Origin: Choricystis sp. odSpoLacu1
Taxonomy: Eukaryota > Chlorophyta > Trebouxiophyceae
Reading direction: 5' to 3'
Assembly: GCA_958009055.1 (NCBI GenBank)
Contig: OY253663.1
Coordinates: 372,001 to 436,000, forward strand
DNA length: 64,000 bases
The notes beneath the pieces were generated by a model. It worked only from the letters and a program-made list of their open reading frames with translations. It did not search any database and had not been told where the DNA came from. The position numbers were made by a program, and so were the translations under genes. Shown here piece by piece: positions 1-10,334 of this stretch. Position 1 is the first letter of the stretch, and the number at the start of each line of letters is the position of its first letter.

Positions 1-145
1 CGTGCTGACGTCGTCGCACGTGGCGTCGCACGCAGCGACCGACGCGGGGACCGCGCGCGCCGAGTCGTGGGACGCGGCGTCCTCGCTGCCGCCGCCGGTG
101 GGAACGGTGGCGGCGACGCGCGGGTGTGCGTGCGTCATCTGTTGA
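1..145 (+). CDS. 3' end of an unidentified gene (possible CaaX-like tail)
   Basis: The second forward frame is open from the window edge to a TGA at 143-145, giving 47 codons rich in Ala, Ser and Thr and ending in CACVIC. The last four residues fit a loose CaaX prenylation pattern (Cys, two aliphatics, any residue), and the Cys pair is also reminiscent of Rab/Rho tails. No domain is visible in this short fragment and I do not recognise the family. The frame could also be a chance open frame in GC-rich DNA, because the other forward frame is open as well. Roughly 350 bases of non-coding sequence follow before the next gene. Confidence 0.35.
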   Translation, partial: VLTSSHVASHAATDAGTARAESWDAASSLPPPVGTVAATRGCACVIC

Positions 146-497
146 GCATTGGTTTTGCTTTGTGCGGTGTTTGTCTCTCGTCTTTGTTGTGTGTTTAGTG
201 TTTTCGGCACATTGATTTTTTCATTCCTCCCCCCCGAATCTGCTTGTTGTCATGCGATGTATTCTTTGCTTTAAGTGGCGTGGCTCACACACCCGTGCAT
301 CTCTTCCTGCGCGGACCTCGCAGGGTGGAGGTGGTACGTCTTTTTTTCGTGTGCAAACAAAGTGAACAACAAAAACGACGGTTCACCAAAAAAACACTTT
401 TCCCGTTTCCTTTCTCTCTCTCACGCTTGAAGACCGCATGTTGCCTGCACCACCAGTCGACCACAGCTAGCGTGCAACGACACGCTAGCTGGGCCAA
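146..497. other. Intergenic: 3' flank and F-box gene leader
   Basis: About 350 bases with lower GC than the genes. The first half is T-rich (typical of 3' ends on the + strand here). The second half holds T-runs and a CT-rich leader just before the ATG at 498. No coding or RNA gene seen. Confidence 0.5.
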
Positions 498-2599
498 ATG
501 GGCGTCCCCCCCACACACGCGCCCCCCGACACGTCGCCAATGCCGCTGTCTTCTCCACCCGCCCCCACCACCCTCAACGACGTCCCGGCCCACGTGCTGG
601 CTCGCCACGTCATCGATCGTTTGGACGTCGCTGATGTGGCCGCCGCGGCTGCAGCCTGCCGGTGGCTGCGGCAGGCGGTGGCTGCGGCCACGCCTCTGTC
701 TCGCGTCCGCCCGCGGTCGTTGACGGTGATCACGCCCGGGCCGGCAGCATCTGCAGCCATCCGGTTCACGGCCCGTATCTGCCCCGACTCGGTGACGCAC
801 GTCACGCTGGACGCGGGCGCGATCGATGGGGGCGCGCTGGCCGCGCTCGCGGCCGCGCGCCCGCCCCTGACCTCTCTGCGCGTCGGCCCCGGCACCCGCT
901 GCGTGGGCGGCCCCGCTGGCGCCAGGGATGACGACAAGCAAACCCCGCTGGACGCGTTGATCGAGGGGGCGGCGGCCACGCTCACTTCATTGACGCTCTC
1001 AACCGCACTGGCAGCTGCGCGCTTTCCGCGCGTCGCGGCATGGACGGCGCCCCCCCGCCTGCTGCCGCGGGGGTGGGGGCGGGGGGATGTCAAGCTGACC
1101 GCGTTGAAGCGGTTGATCGTGTCGGACGGTGGTGGTGGTGGTGAAGAGTCGGAGAGCGACAGCAACGACGACGACGACGACGACACGACCGCACTCTCAC
1201 TCACCACGCTGCGTGTGGACCCCACACCGTCGACCCGTGCCCTGCTGACCGCGGCGCAGGCGTGCCTGCTGGCCTCGGGCGCGGGCGGGTTGCGGTCGCT
1301 TTCGCTGCCATGCCAACCGCTGCTGCGGTCGTTCCCCGTCGCTTTGTCTTTCTCCCGCCTCGTGAGACTCGACGTGTCCGAGTGCCCCTCGCTGGATGGA
1401 GGCCTGGCCGCCGTCTTCGACTCTGCACCACGGTTGGCTTCACTGCGTGCCCGGCGGTGTGCGTCGCTGAGGGACGGCACCGTCTGGACGCTCGCGCGGG
1501 GCCCGGCTGCCGCGGCCCGCCGCCTGCACTCGGTCGATGTGACCGACTGCCACCGCCTGACGGATGCGAGCCTGGTGCCCCTGGCGGCCGCCCTGGCGGG
1601 CGCGGGCGGTGGCGGCGCGCGCGCGTGGTGCGTGGGGGGGACGGGGGCCACTGACGCAGCGCTTGCCGCGCTGTGTGGCGGCGGCGACCGCGCCGCGGCA
1701 CCGCCCCCGCCAACCCCCACCCACCCCTCACGCTCGACGTCACTGGCTGCGCCACCATCACCCCCGCCGCCCTGGCCAGCCTAGCCGACGGCGGCCTGCT
1801 GCCCCGCCTCGCGTGCCTGGGCGCGGGCCACGCCACCCTGCTCGTCCCGGCCTCCCCCCCGCCGCGCGGCACGCGCGGCAAGCCCGCGTGCACCGCGTGT
1901 GGCGCGCGCTGTGGCGGCGGGTGCGCGGGGGCGCCCGTGCAGCTGCTGGCGAGGAGGGCGGGTGCAGCACTCACGAGCCTGGTCGCTGACGGGGTGCCGC
2001 TGCCGCCTGCCGCGGCGGCGGCGTTGGGGGCGCACTGCCCGAGGTTGGCCCACCTGTCCGCGATCGCGTGCCCCAGCCTGTCGGACGCGGGCCTTGTGGC
2101 GCTGGCGGGCGGGTGCGCACTGACCTCCCTTTCGCTCGGTGGCGGGGGCGGCGCGTCCGCCGACTGGCGCGACGCGGGGGCGGGCCTGGCGGCGCTGGCG
2201 CCCGGGCTGCGCGAGCTCGCCCTGTCCCGACGCCCGCACTTGACGGACGGCGTGCTGGCCAGGCTGGTGCACGGCGCCCCCTCCCTCACCGCGCTGCGCG
2301 TCGCGGCCGCACCCCGGGTCACGGACGCCGCCTTTGCAGGGCACGCCCTGGCCTGCCTGCGCCTCACCTGCTGCGACCGCGTCACGGGTGGTGCCGCGCT
2401 TGCCGCCTCGTCTTTGACGGAGCTGCGCCTCGCAGGCTGCAGCGGCGTCGACGCGGCCGCGGTGGCGACCACTGTCACCACCGCCCGCCGGCTGCGCGTG
2501 CTGGAGTTGCCGCCCCACGTGTCCAACGCTGCAGTGCCGGCCCAGGCGCCGGGGGCGGGCCACCTGTCGTGCGTGCGAGTCGAAGGAGGGTCGGGGTAG
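498..2599 (+). CDS. F-box/leucine-rich-repeat protein, frame broken once
   Basis: Probable SCF ubiquitin-ligase substrate receptor. Residues ~27-62 form an F-box (LNDVPAHVLARHVIDRL, then the cysteine and CRWLRQ), after which degenerate AMN1-type leucine-rich repeats run to the end (LVRLDVSECPSLDGGL, LHSVDVTDCHRLTDASLVPL, LTLDVTGCATITPAALASL, LRELALSRRPHLTDGVLARL). An Asp/Glu-rich loop lies near residue 220. Repeats continue smoothly across a frame change between about 1685 and 1735: upstream codons use frame 498, downstream codons use the frame ending at the TAG 2597-2599. No AG is available there for an intron, and the stretch is C-rich. This is therefore most simply a one-base loss in the assembly, or else a truncated 428-residue protein. 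The start at 498 is the first ATG in frame ahead of the F-box. The ligand is unknown. Confidence 0.75.
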
Positions 2600-2766
2600 T
2601 GAGAAAAGAAACTGTTCATTCTGCGAGTGTGTGTTTCATTGTTGTTATTTGTTGTCCCCAGCTTTTTGCATGCAGGCACTGCCTCCCAGTTGTTGTTGGA
2701 GGGGAGGGGGAGGCGCGCGCACGCGCGGCCAAAAAAACAAGGAAAAGCATTATCTCTCGTCCCTCA

Positions 2767-3213
2767 TCACTTGCGCTGCCGCACGCGCCGCTCCGCCGCC
2801 TTGACCCCCGCCAGCGCTTCCTTCGCCTTCTTCTGGACCACCTCCACCGACACAGCCGCGTCGGACGGCAGCGGCGTGTCAGCCGCCACACGCGCCGCCT
2901 CTGCAAACGCGGCCGCCTTGCGCACCGCCGCCTCGCCGCGGGCCACATCGGTGCGCACCGTGACCTTGGCGATCGCCACCACGGCAGACGCTTCCAGGGG
3001 GAAAGGGGCGGAGGCGGCCTCCAGGGCGGCGCACACGGCGCGCGCGTGGGCGGCGAGCTGTGAGTGGGTTGGTTGCGTGAAATGAGTCTCCACCCAGCCT
3101 CGGACGGCTGGACCACAGCCTCGGACGGTGTGTGCGTGTGTGACCACTCCTCCACTCGCCTCGTCCATGGCGGTCTGGTGCAGGTAGCCCACACGGGAGG
3201 CAGGCACGGGCAT
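2767..3213 (-). CDS. Small coiled-coil protein, two exons with a GC-AG intron
   Basis: Exons 3213-3160 and 3057-2767 join in phase 0 to give about 115 residues: a short start (MPVPASRVGYLHQTAMDE) then an alanine-rich, largely helical chain ending in a basic tail (KAAERRVRQRK). The intron begins GCGAGT after GACGAG and ends CACAG. Alternative GT sites nearby would shift the frame, so a GC-AG intron is the better reading. I do not recognise the family. Size and helical heptads resemble small subunits of multiprotein complexes, but that is only an impression. It is convergent with the F-box gene. Confidence 0.5.
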   Translation of the reverse strand: MPVPASRVGYLHQTAMDEASGGVVTHAHTVRGCGPAVRGWVETHFTQPTHSQLAAHARAVCAALEAASAPFPLEASAVVAIAKVTVRTDVARGEAAVRKAAAFAEAARVAADTPLPSDAAVSVEVVQKKAKEALAGVKAAERRVRQRK

Positions 3214-3585
3214 GACTCTTTTTTTCTGTGTCTTGGGGGGGGAGAGAGAGGGAGGAAGGGCTCTGTTGGCCCGGGCCCCCGGGATGTGTTTCTGAGGCTG
3301 CCGAGGGCGGGGGGGGAAGCGCGGCGGCGGCGGGTGTGTGGGGTCGCGCCGCAGCAAGTGCGAAAGCAAAGAGTGAGAAAACTCTCTCGCTTTTCCGGCT
3401 CTTCACTGTCGTTTTCGTCACCACGATTCACACACGCCTTTATTTCACCCCGCTAGTATTAAAGAAGAAGAAGGAGTGGGACATGAAAGCATCGCTCCAC
3501 ACCCCTGTGCCACGCGGGGGGGCACCCCCGCACTGGAAACACCCAAGAAAAACACGCACTCGCACCCACCCCGCCTTTCGCTCCC

Positions 3586-5853
3586 TCACTCAGCCTTCTT
3601 GGCCTTGAACAACCCCTTGAACGGCTTGGCCGACTTGACAGGCCACGCATCGTCATCCGCCGACTCCTTGGCCAGGCCCAGGCCGCGGCCCAGGCCGGTG
3701 AAGACGGCGGCGCCCGCCGCGCCGACGGCGCCCACCGCGCCGCCCGCCATCTTGGCCGCCGCTTTGGGCCCCCCCGTCAGCATGGCCAGGGCGGACCCAC
3801 CGTCATCGCTCAGGCCGGCGGGGTCCAGGGCGGCGGCCCACCTGTCGGCCAGCGCGCGCGCCGCGTGGCCGAGCGGCGCGGCGCTCAGCTTGCCCGTCCC
3901 CCGCTCCTGCTCGATCAACCCGTCCCTCAACAACGCGGGCAGCGCCCTCTCCAGCGCAAAGTCGATGGTCTCGTTGTAGGTGCGGGCCAGGTAGCGTTCC
4001 ACCGCGACGTCCAGGCCGTCTTTTGTGAGGCCGCCCCCTTTGGTCAGCAGCATGAAGTACGACAGGAACGCTTCCTTGGTGTGTTGGTCCGCCATCTCAT
4101 CCAGAAGCAGTAGGATGTCGGCCTCCTGAGCGCCCAGCGTGGAGTCGTACAGGCGGCGCATGATGGCGTCCGCGACCGCCTGGCGCGCGGCGGCGGCTTG
4201 CGAGTAGACAGCTGCGGCACGCCCACCGACCAGCGTCAACGCGGCCAGCAGCAGCTTGGGCGACACCCCCGACTCAGACTGCAGCGACGCAATGGCCGCA
4301 ATGATGCCCCCCACAATCGTCACCACCAGCTGGATCAACAGCACGGGTTTGAGCCAGACGGATGTGTCGGGGAAAACCATCTCCACATCCGCCATGGGCA
4401 CATCCACAAACCGTTTCACGTGGATGTTGCGGCGGGCGAGGGCCGGGTCGTAGTCCCACTCTGGGTCTTTCTCGGATTTGCGGACCTGTGGGTTGGGTGT
4501 GGGAAGGAAGAGAGGGTAAGCAGGAGACGAACGAAAAGCAGAAGAAGAAGAAGAAGAAGAAGAAAAAAAAATGCCAAACCCCCACCACCCACACCACAAC
4601 CGACCTGCTTGTAGGGCACGATTCGGCGGTACAGCACCACCACATCCTTGTACGCGGGCTCCTCGATCGTGGACACGACGGGCAGAGACTTCAGCACTGA
4701 CCACACACTCGGCAGCGCCGCACGCAGCGACACGCGCCGCACCGTTTGGGCGGCATCGTGGGCCAGCGCCTCCCGCTCCGCGCGGGCGGCGGCCGCCGCA
4801 TCAGACGCAGACACGGCCGCAGCACCCGGGGCGGCGGCTCCCCCCAGCACGGCTTGCTGGAGGGCCAGGGCGGCGTCAGGGTCTGCAGCGCGCCGCCCCC
4901 TCGACCGCACCAACGCCGCCAGCCTCGTCAGAGGCCCCACCACCAGGTAGTCCACCAACAGGTCCACCTTGTCATCGATGAAGCGGCCGGAGGCTTTGAG
5001 GGTGCGGATGCCGCGGTGGTAGATCAGAATGCGGTCACACATGGGGGCAGCCAGCGCGTGGTCTTCCACGTAGCGAGACCAGAAGGAGGCGATGAGCTTG
5101 GTGTCCAGGGCGTCCCAGTCGACGGTGACGGGGGAGGTGAGATGGTGTGGGGTGGCGGGAGCGGTGGGTTGGTTTGGTTCCCTTTTTTCCTCACCGCCAT
5201 CAACCCTCCCTCCCTCTCTCTCCTCACTCACCGTGAAGTTCTCCGCCTGCGCCGTCTCCCACTCCTTGGCGGTCAACACTCTGAAGTGCGCCGTGGACAG
5301 CAGGGCGTGAAAATCGTCCAGCAACTGCTGCTCGCGCGTGTCCAGGGTGGCGGCGTCGGGGGGCGGCTTGTCGAGGCGGCGAGGGACGACGCGCCCGGTG
5401 CCGGCCAACGAAAAGAACTGAAAGTTTTTCTTGATGCGGTTGGCGACGGCCAGGAAGTCAAAGTTGGAGGTGGCTTGAATGGCGGCGGTGACGCGGTCGA
5501 AGAGGGCGGCGTCGGGGCCGGAGCCGAGGGTGGCTGGAGGAGAGGGAGGGAGAGTTGCGCAGGGTGCGCGTGTGTGCTTGGGCGTCCTGTCTGCCCCATC
5601 GCGCCTGCTGTGCCGCTACCCTGCCTCACACATGGTGGCTCGCACTCGCGGCGACCCTCCCACGGCTGGCATCGGGCGCCCCGCCGCCGCGGTCGGCCTG
5701 GAAACGGCCCACATGCGGGCAACCCACACACCCATTGCCTCTCCCTCGTCTCTCACCTCGCGCGTGCTCCACCAGCTCCCAGAACGGGGTGGCCACGTAG
5801 CGCTCGGACGGCACGTGCAGCACGACGGCGCCGGGCGGGGCGGCGGACGGCAT
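3586..5853 (-). CDS. DUF3754 / TMEM143-like membrane protein
   Basis: Exons 5853-5757, 5533-4605 and 4485-3586 give about 641 residues. The pattern matches the DUF3754 family (plant homologues and animal TMEM143): RILIYHRGI, then VVVLYRRIVPYKQ, NIHVKRFVDVPMADVEMVFP, followed by two hydrophobic segments (LKPVLLIQLVVTIVGGIIAA and the segment around LLLAALTLVGG) and a helical tail ending FKGLFKAKKAE. Molecular function is not known for the family; a mitochondrial or plastid membrane is likely but no clear targeting peptide is seen. Exon 2 contains an apparent intron (about 5231 down to 5130) with a perfect GTGAGTGAGG donor but no AG acceptor. The same stretch is open in frame, so it is annotated here as read through. 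It lies head to tail with the NASP gene upstream. Confidence 0.8.
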
Positions 5854-5945
5854 GGTTGTGCCTGCGCGGCGGGGAGAGAGAAGCAAGAAAGAAGCGTGGG
5901 TGTGTGGGTTGATTGTTGACACTCCCTCCTCTCTCTCCCCTCCTC

Positions 5946-7554
5946 TCACTGACCCTCCCCCTTGTACGCCGCCAAAAAGGCGGGCGCGGGCGCGGCCGCC
6001 TTGGCATCGCCCGCGGGCGCCGCCGTGACGGCGGCCGCCGCGTCCCCGGTGGCGGGCGCGGCGGGGGCGCCGCCAAAACCGGACGGCACCGCCACTGGCG
6101 CCCCCATCAACGCCTCCAGCCGGCCACCTGCGGGGGCGGCGCCCCCACCAAAGCCGGCCGGCACGGCCATCGGCGCGGTGGACGGCAGCAGGGTGGGCTC
6201 CACGCGCCCCCGCTTGGCCGCGCGGCCGACGACGCCCAGGTCGGCGACGGGGGCGCCCCCGACCGACGGCGCGTCAAACCCGCCGCCACCGCCCGCCGCC
6301 GGCCCCAGGGCGGACGCCATGACGGCTTTCAGATCGTCCACCTCGCGGGCGGGGGCTTCGAGTTCGGCGGCTTTGGCGGTGAGGTCGGCGAGGATTAAAG
6401 GCAGCGTTTCATCATCAGGCTCTGCTCTGACCGCTGCCTGCAAACAGGCAACAGCCGCCACCGCCGACTCGAGCGCGGCGGCGGCGCCACCCGCCAGTTG
6501 GCGAGCCATGCACCGCTTGAAGTGAGCCTCCCCGCCTCTGCGGCCGGTGGCGGCGCCCAGGGCGTCCAGGATGCCGAGGGCTGCGCCGTACTCAGCGTCT
6601 GCGTCGTCAAAGCGCTCCTGTTCGGTGGCCACGTCCCCCAGCAGCACGTGCGTGTCCGCCAGCTCGGACGCGCGGGTGGGGCCGGCGCGTTCGAGGATGG
6701 AGCGGGCGGCGTCCAACATCTGCCAGGCGAGGTCGGTGTCGTCGTCGTCGGCGCCGGAGGCCGGGGCACCGTGGTCGTCGTCGGCGTCCGAGGACGACGC
6801 GTCGTCGCCCTCCTCCTCCCCACCCCCCTCCTCCCCATCCTCCACCGCCCGCCCCTTGCCCTTCGTGTCCGTGTTCTCCTTGCCCCCCGCCTCCACGGCG
6901 GGCGCCTCCTCCCCCGCCGCCGCCGCCGCGTCGGCGGCGGCTTGTGCGGTGGCCCGCTCGTCCGCGGCGGCGCGCACGCGGGCGCCCAGCACGTCGGAGT
7001 CGGCTTGCGTGTGCAGCAACAAGGCTTCGCCGTACAGGCGGTACGCGGTGGCGGTCTCGGGGGCGAGTTCTGGGATGTGGGGAGGTGGGGTGGGGTGTGA
7101 GCGTCAAAAAACAGTCGGCGAGCGGGGAGCGGTCCCCTCCTCTCTCACCCTCTCTCTCCACACACCCACTCACCGCCGTGCGCAGCCACGAGCGCCTCCA
7201 GAGCGGCGCCATACTTGTCGACAGCGGCGGCAAAGTCATCGGCCTGTGGGTGAGAGGAGGTGAGGGAGGCATTCGTTTTTCGAGTCCCCCATCCGCGCGC
7301 GCGCGCGCGATGCAAGAGCCTGTCCCCACAACCCCCCACGGACTCTCCACTCGTTGACCGAGTGTCTCTCTCAACTGGATGCGTCGACAGGCCGGGTCGG
7401 CGTGCACACAAGCGCCGCCGCGGGTCGTGCACAGCGTCGCATCAATCGGACCCCCTTCCCATCCACGTACCTTCATCGCCTCTGTCCCCGCAGCCAGCGC
7501 CGCTTCCGCGGCGGAGGGTGTGGCGACAGCGACGGAGGGACCGGCGTCAGCCAT
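5946..7554 (-). CDS. NASP: NASP/Sim3-type histone chaperone (SHNi-TPR)
   Basis: Nuclear chaperone that binds histone H3 or H3-H4 for supply to nucleosome assembly. Exons 7554-7471, 7243-7174 and 7069-5946 splice in phase to about 425 residues. TPR 1 spans the first two junctions (GTEAMKADDFAAAVDKYGAA). TPR 2 (TATAYRLYGEALLLH) is followed by the acidic insertion characteristic of NASP (runs of Glu/Asp around residues 95-135). TPR 3 and 4 follow (ASELADTHVLLGDVATEQ, FDDADAEYGAALGILDAL). The C-terminal half is Gly/Ala/Pro-rich with GFGGGAAP-like repeats and a basic AKRGRVEP patch that may be a nuclear signal. Its promoter region (about 190 bp) is shared with the divergent FtsH-like gene. Confidence 0.85.
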
Positions 7555-7744
7555 CGTGTGTGAGAGGTGTGTGGTCGGTGTGCGCCTGCGAAACAACGTT
7601 TCGACGTTTTGTGTGTGTGTGAAAAAAGCAGGGTGACCGACACACCCTCCTCGTCTTCCTGGGTGGTCTCCCCGCCCTCTCTCGCTGTGTGCTGCGCGCG
7701 CCGCACGCGCTCGCTTGCACACACACACACACGCACACACCAAT

Positions 7745-9667
7745 ATGCACGCCCTCGCGCGCGCCGCCCCAATGCGGCCCGCCGCCGCGCCGCGCCCGCT
7801 GTCGCGCCCGCCCGCCACGCGCGGCCGTGTGCTCCCCGCCGCCCCCCGCCCCCGCATCGCGGTGCTGGCTGCGACCACGCCATCGCCCCCCTCCTCCTCC
7901 GGGCCGCCGGCGCCGTCGCCACCCCCGGGCGCGGACGGGCGGGGCGGGCCCGCGGGCGCGCTCGTCCGCGCGCTGCGCCGCGGCGTGGGGGCGGCCCTGG
8001 CCCTGGTGGCGCGGCTGGCCGCCGTGCTGGTCGGAGGCGGGGCGGGCAGCACGGTGGCACGGTAAGAGAGACGGGGGGTGGAGGGAGGGGACGTTTTTTT
8101 TTTTTTGCAGAGCAACGCCCCGACACGGTGCGCCCCGCTGTTTCCTTTGTTCTTCGTGTGCCCTCACCCCTCCACCCACCCACCTTCTTTCCCCAGCCGC
8201 CTCGCCGCCCTGGCCCTCGCCCTGGGCATGGTCGCCGCCGGCGCCGTCGGCGCCGCAGCGGGGCGCGGCGCGCGCGCGGCAGTCGCGTCGCGCCGCGGCG
8301 CCCCGCCGCGCGCCACTCCCGCCCTGGAAGTCCCGTACTCCTCCTTTGCCCAGTTGACGCGGGGTGGGGCGGTGGTGGGGGCTGTGGTGGGGGCTGACCG
8401 GGTCACGTTTGACGTCGACCCCTCAAAAATGGCCAAAGCCAAAAAAGGGCGCAGCGCTGCCGTGACCCTCCCCACGTCCACCACCGTCACCCCGCCCTCC
8501 TCCCCGTCCTCGTCCTCCTCCTCCGTCCGCCTGTTTGCGCGCCGCATTCCCGGGGACGCCGCCACCCTGGTGCCGCTGCTTGACGGCGCGGCCGTCCCCT
8601 TTGGCGCTGCGGCCGCGGCCGACGCCCCCCACCCCGTCGCCCGCGTCTTGGCCCAGTGCGCCTCCCTGTGGCTGCCCCTGCTCCCCCTTTTCTTCCTCAT
8701 GTCGCGCGCGGTGGGCGGGCGGGGGAGCGCCGCCGGGCGGGGGCGGCGCGGCGACGCGCGCGGCGGCGCGCCGCGCGCGCCCCGCACCACGTTCGCCGAC
8801 GTCGCCGGCGCGGACGGCGCCAAAGCAGAGCTGGCGGAAGCGGTGGCCGCGCTGAAGAATCCGGCCGCTTTTGCGGCCATTGGGGCGGCGCCACCCTCGG
8901 GCGTCCTTCTGTATGGCCCCCCAGGCACGGGCAAAACACTGCTCGCCCGCGCCGTCGCCGGCGAAGCCCGCGTCCCCTTCTTCGCGGTGGCAGCCTCTGA
9001 GTTTGTGGAGCTGTATGTTGGGCGTGGTGCGGCGCGGGTGAGGGCCCTGTTTGCTGATGCACGCAAGGCGGCGCCCTGCGTCATTTTCATCGACGAACTG
9101 GACGCAGTGGGCGGCCGCCGCGGGGGCGGCTCCAACGATGAGCGCGACCAAACGTTGAACCAGCTGCTGACCGAGATGGATGGCTTTGACGGCAGTGCGG
9201 GCGTGCTGCTGCTGGCGGCCACGAACCGGCCCGACGTTTTGGACCCCGCGCTGACGCGCCCGGGCCGCCTGTCGCGCCGGGTGGCGGTCCCTTTGCCCGA
9301 CGCCACCGGCCGCGGCTCCATCCTGACGCTGCACCTGTCCAAGCTGAGGCTGGCGGCGGGCACCGGGAGGGAGGCGGTGGCCGCGACGGCCGCGCGCGTC
9401 GCCGCCGTCGCGGGCGCTCTGTCGGGCGCCCAGCTCGCCGACGTCTGCAACGATGCCGCCCTCCTCGCCCTCCGCCGGGGCGCGGCCTCTGTCGCCGACG
9501 CCGACCTGGACGCCGCCCTGGACCGGGTGCGGCACGGGGTGGACGGCAGGTATGGAGGGGCCGCGGGCGGCGCGGTCGCGCGCGCCGCGCGCGCGGCGTT
9601 GGCCGCGCTGGGGACTGGGAGTGGCAGCGGCCCGCGTGGGCCCGCGCCCCCGCCCGCGCCCGCGTGA
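7745..9667 (+). CDS. FtsH-like AAA ATPase lacking the M41 peptidase domain, plastid-targeted
   Basis: Exons 7745-8061 and 8197-9667 give about 595 residues. The N terminus ([19 protein letters not shown], rich in Ala, Arg, Pro) looks like a plastid transit peptide. Two hydrophobic segments flank an FtsH extracellular-type region ([11 protein letters not shown]). The AAA module is complete: Walker [14 protein letters not shown], pore region [20 protein letters not shown], Walker [13 protein letters not shown], second region of homology [15 protein letters not shown], sensor 2/lid ([20 protein letters not shown]). The protein stops soon after [10 protein letters not shown], just where the peptidase M41 domain with HExxH should begin, so no protease active site exists. 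Plants have inactive FtsHi proteins, but those keep a degenerate M41 domain. A chaperone or translocation-motor role is an inference. The TGA at 9665-9667 is clean and no M41 sequence follows. Confidence 0.85.
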
Positions 9668-9947
9668 TTGTGTGTGCTGGCTTGTCTTTTCCTTGTCCCA
9701 TCAAAATTCTTTTCCCAAGCAAAACGTTTCCCCGTTGCTTTGCTTTCCTTTTTTGTGCACCAACCAAACACATCACACTTGTCGACGTTCTCTTCTTTTC
9801 CTTCCACTCTCTGGCGACGTGTGTAACACTAGGAAGTAGATGTGTGTTGGACGAAAGAGAAAAGGCGGGGGTCGCGGTCGTTTTTTGAGACGACAGACGC
9901 CCAGGCGCACACACAATTTTCTTCTCGTTTTTCTTTTCTTCCCCGCG

Positions 9948-10298
9948 ATGGCCAGGCCACGCACCCGGTCACAGGGTGCCCTGGACTCCGCCGAGCGCGG
10001 GGTCCAGGGCGAGGCCACCGCGCACGTGCAGCAGCGGCGCAAGGCGGGGGGCAAGGTGCGATGGGAAATTGGTCCGATCAGGCGGGTGTCTGTGCTGTCC
10101 GCCTCCTTGCCGCGCCTTCGGTTGGCACGCACGCACCCCACCTGACACGCACACAACCAAACACACATGCTTCCCCCACAGGCACATCCCCTCCTCCCCC
10201 CCCTGATCGATGAACTGCCGTCGATGGCGCTGCTGACCCTGCTCTACTTCATGCAGGGCGTGCCCCTGGGCCTGACCATGGGCAGCGTGTGAGTAGAG

Positions 10299-10334
<36 letters not shown>

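Noticed and set aside
5913..7622. A + strand gene opposite NASP
   Set aside because: Frames mirror the NASP exons and have no splice logic; NASP exons join in phase and carry TPRs.
8164..9807. 547-codon frame antisense to the FtsH-like gene
   Set aside because: Complement of the AAA domain with no recognisable content; the sense frame has all AAA motifs.
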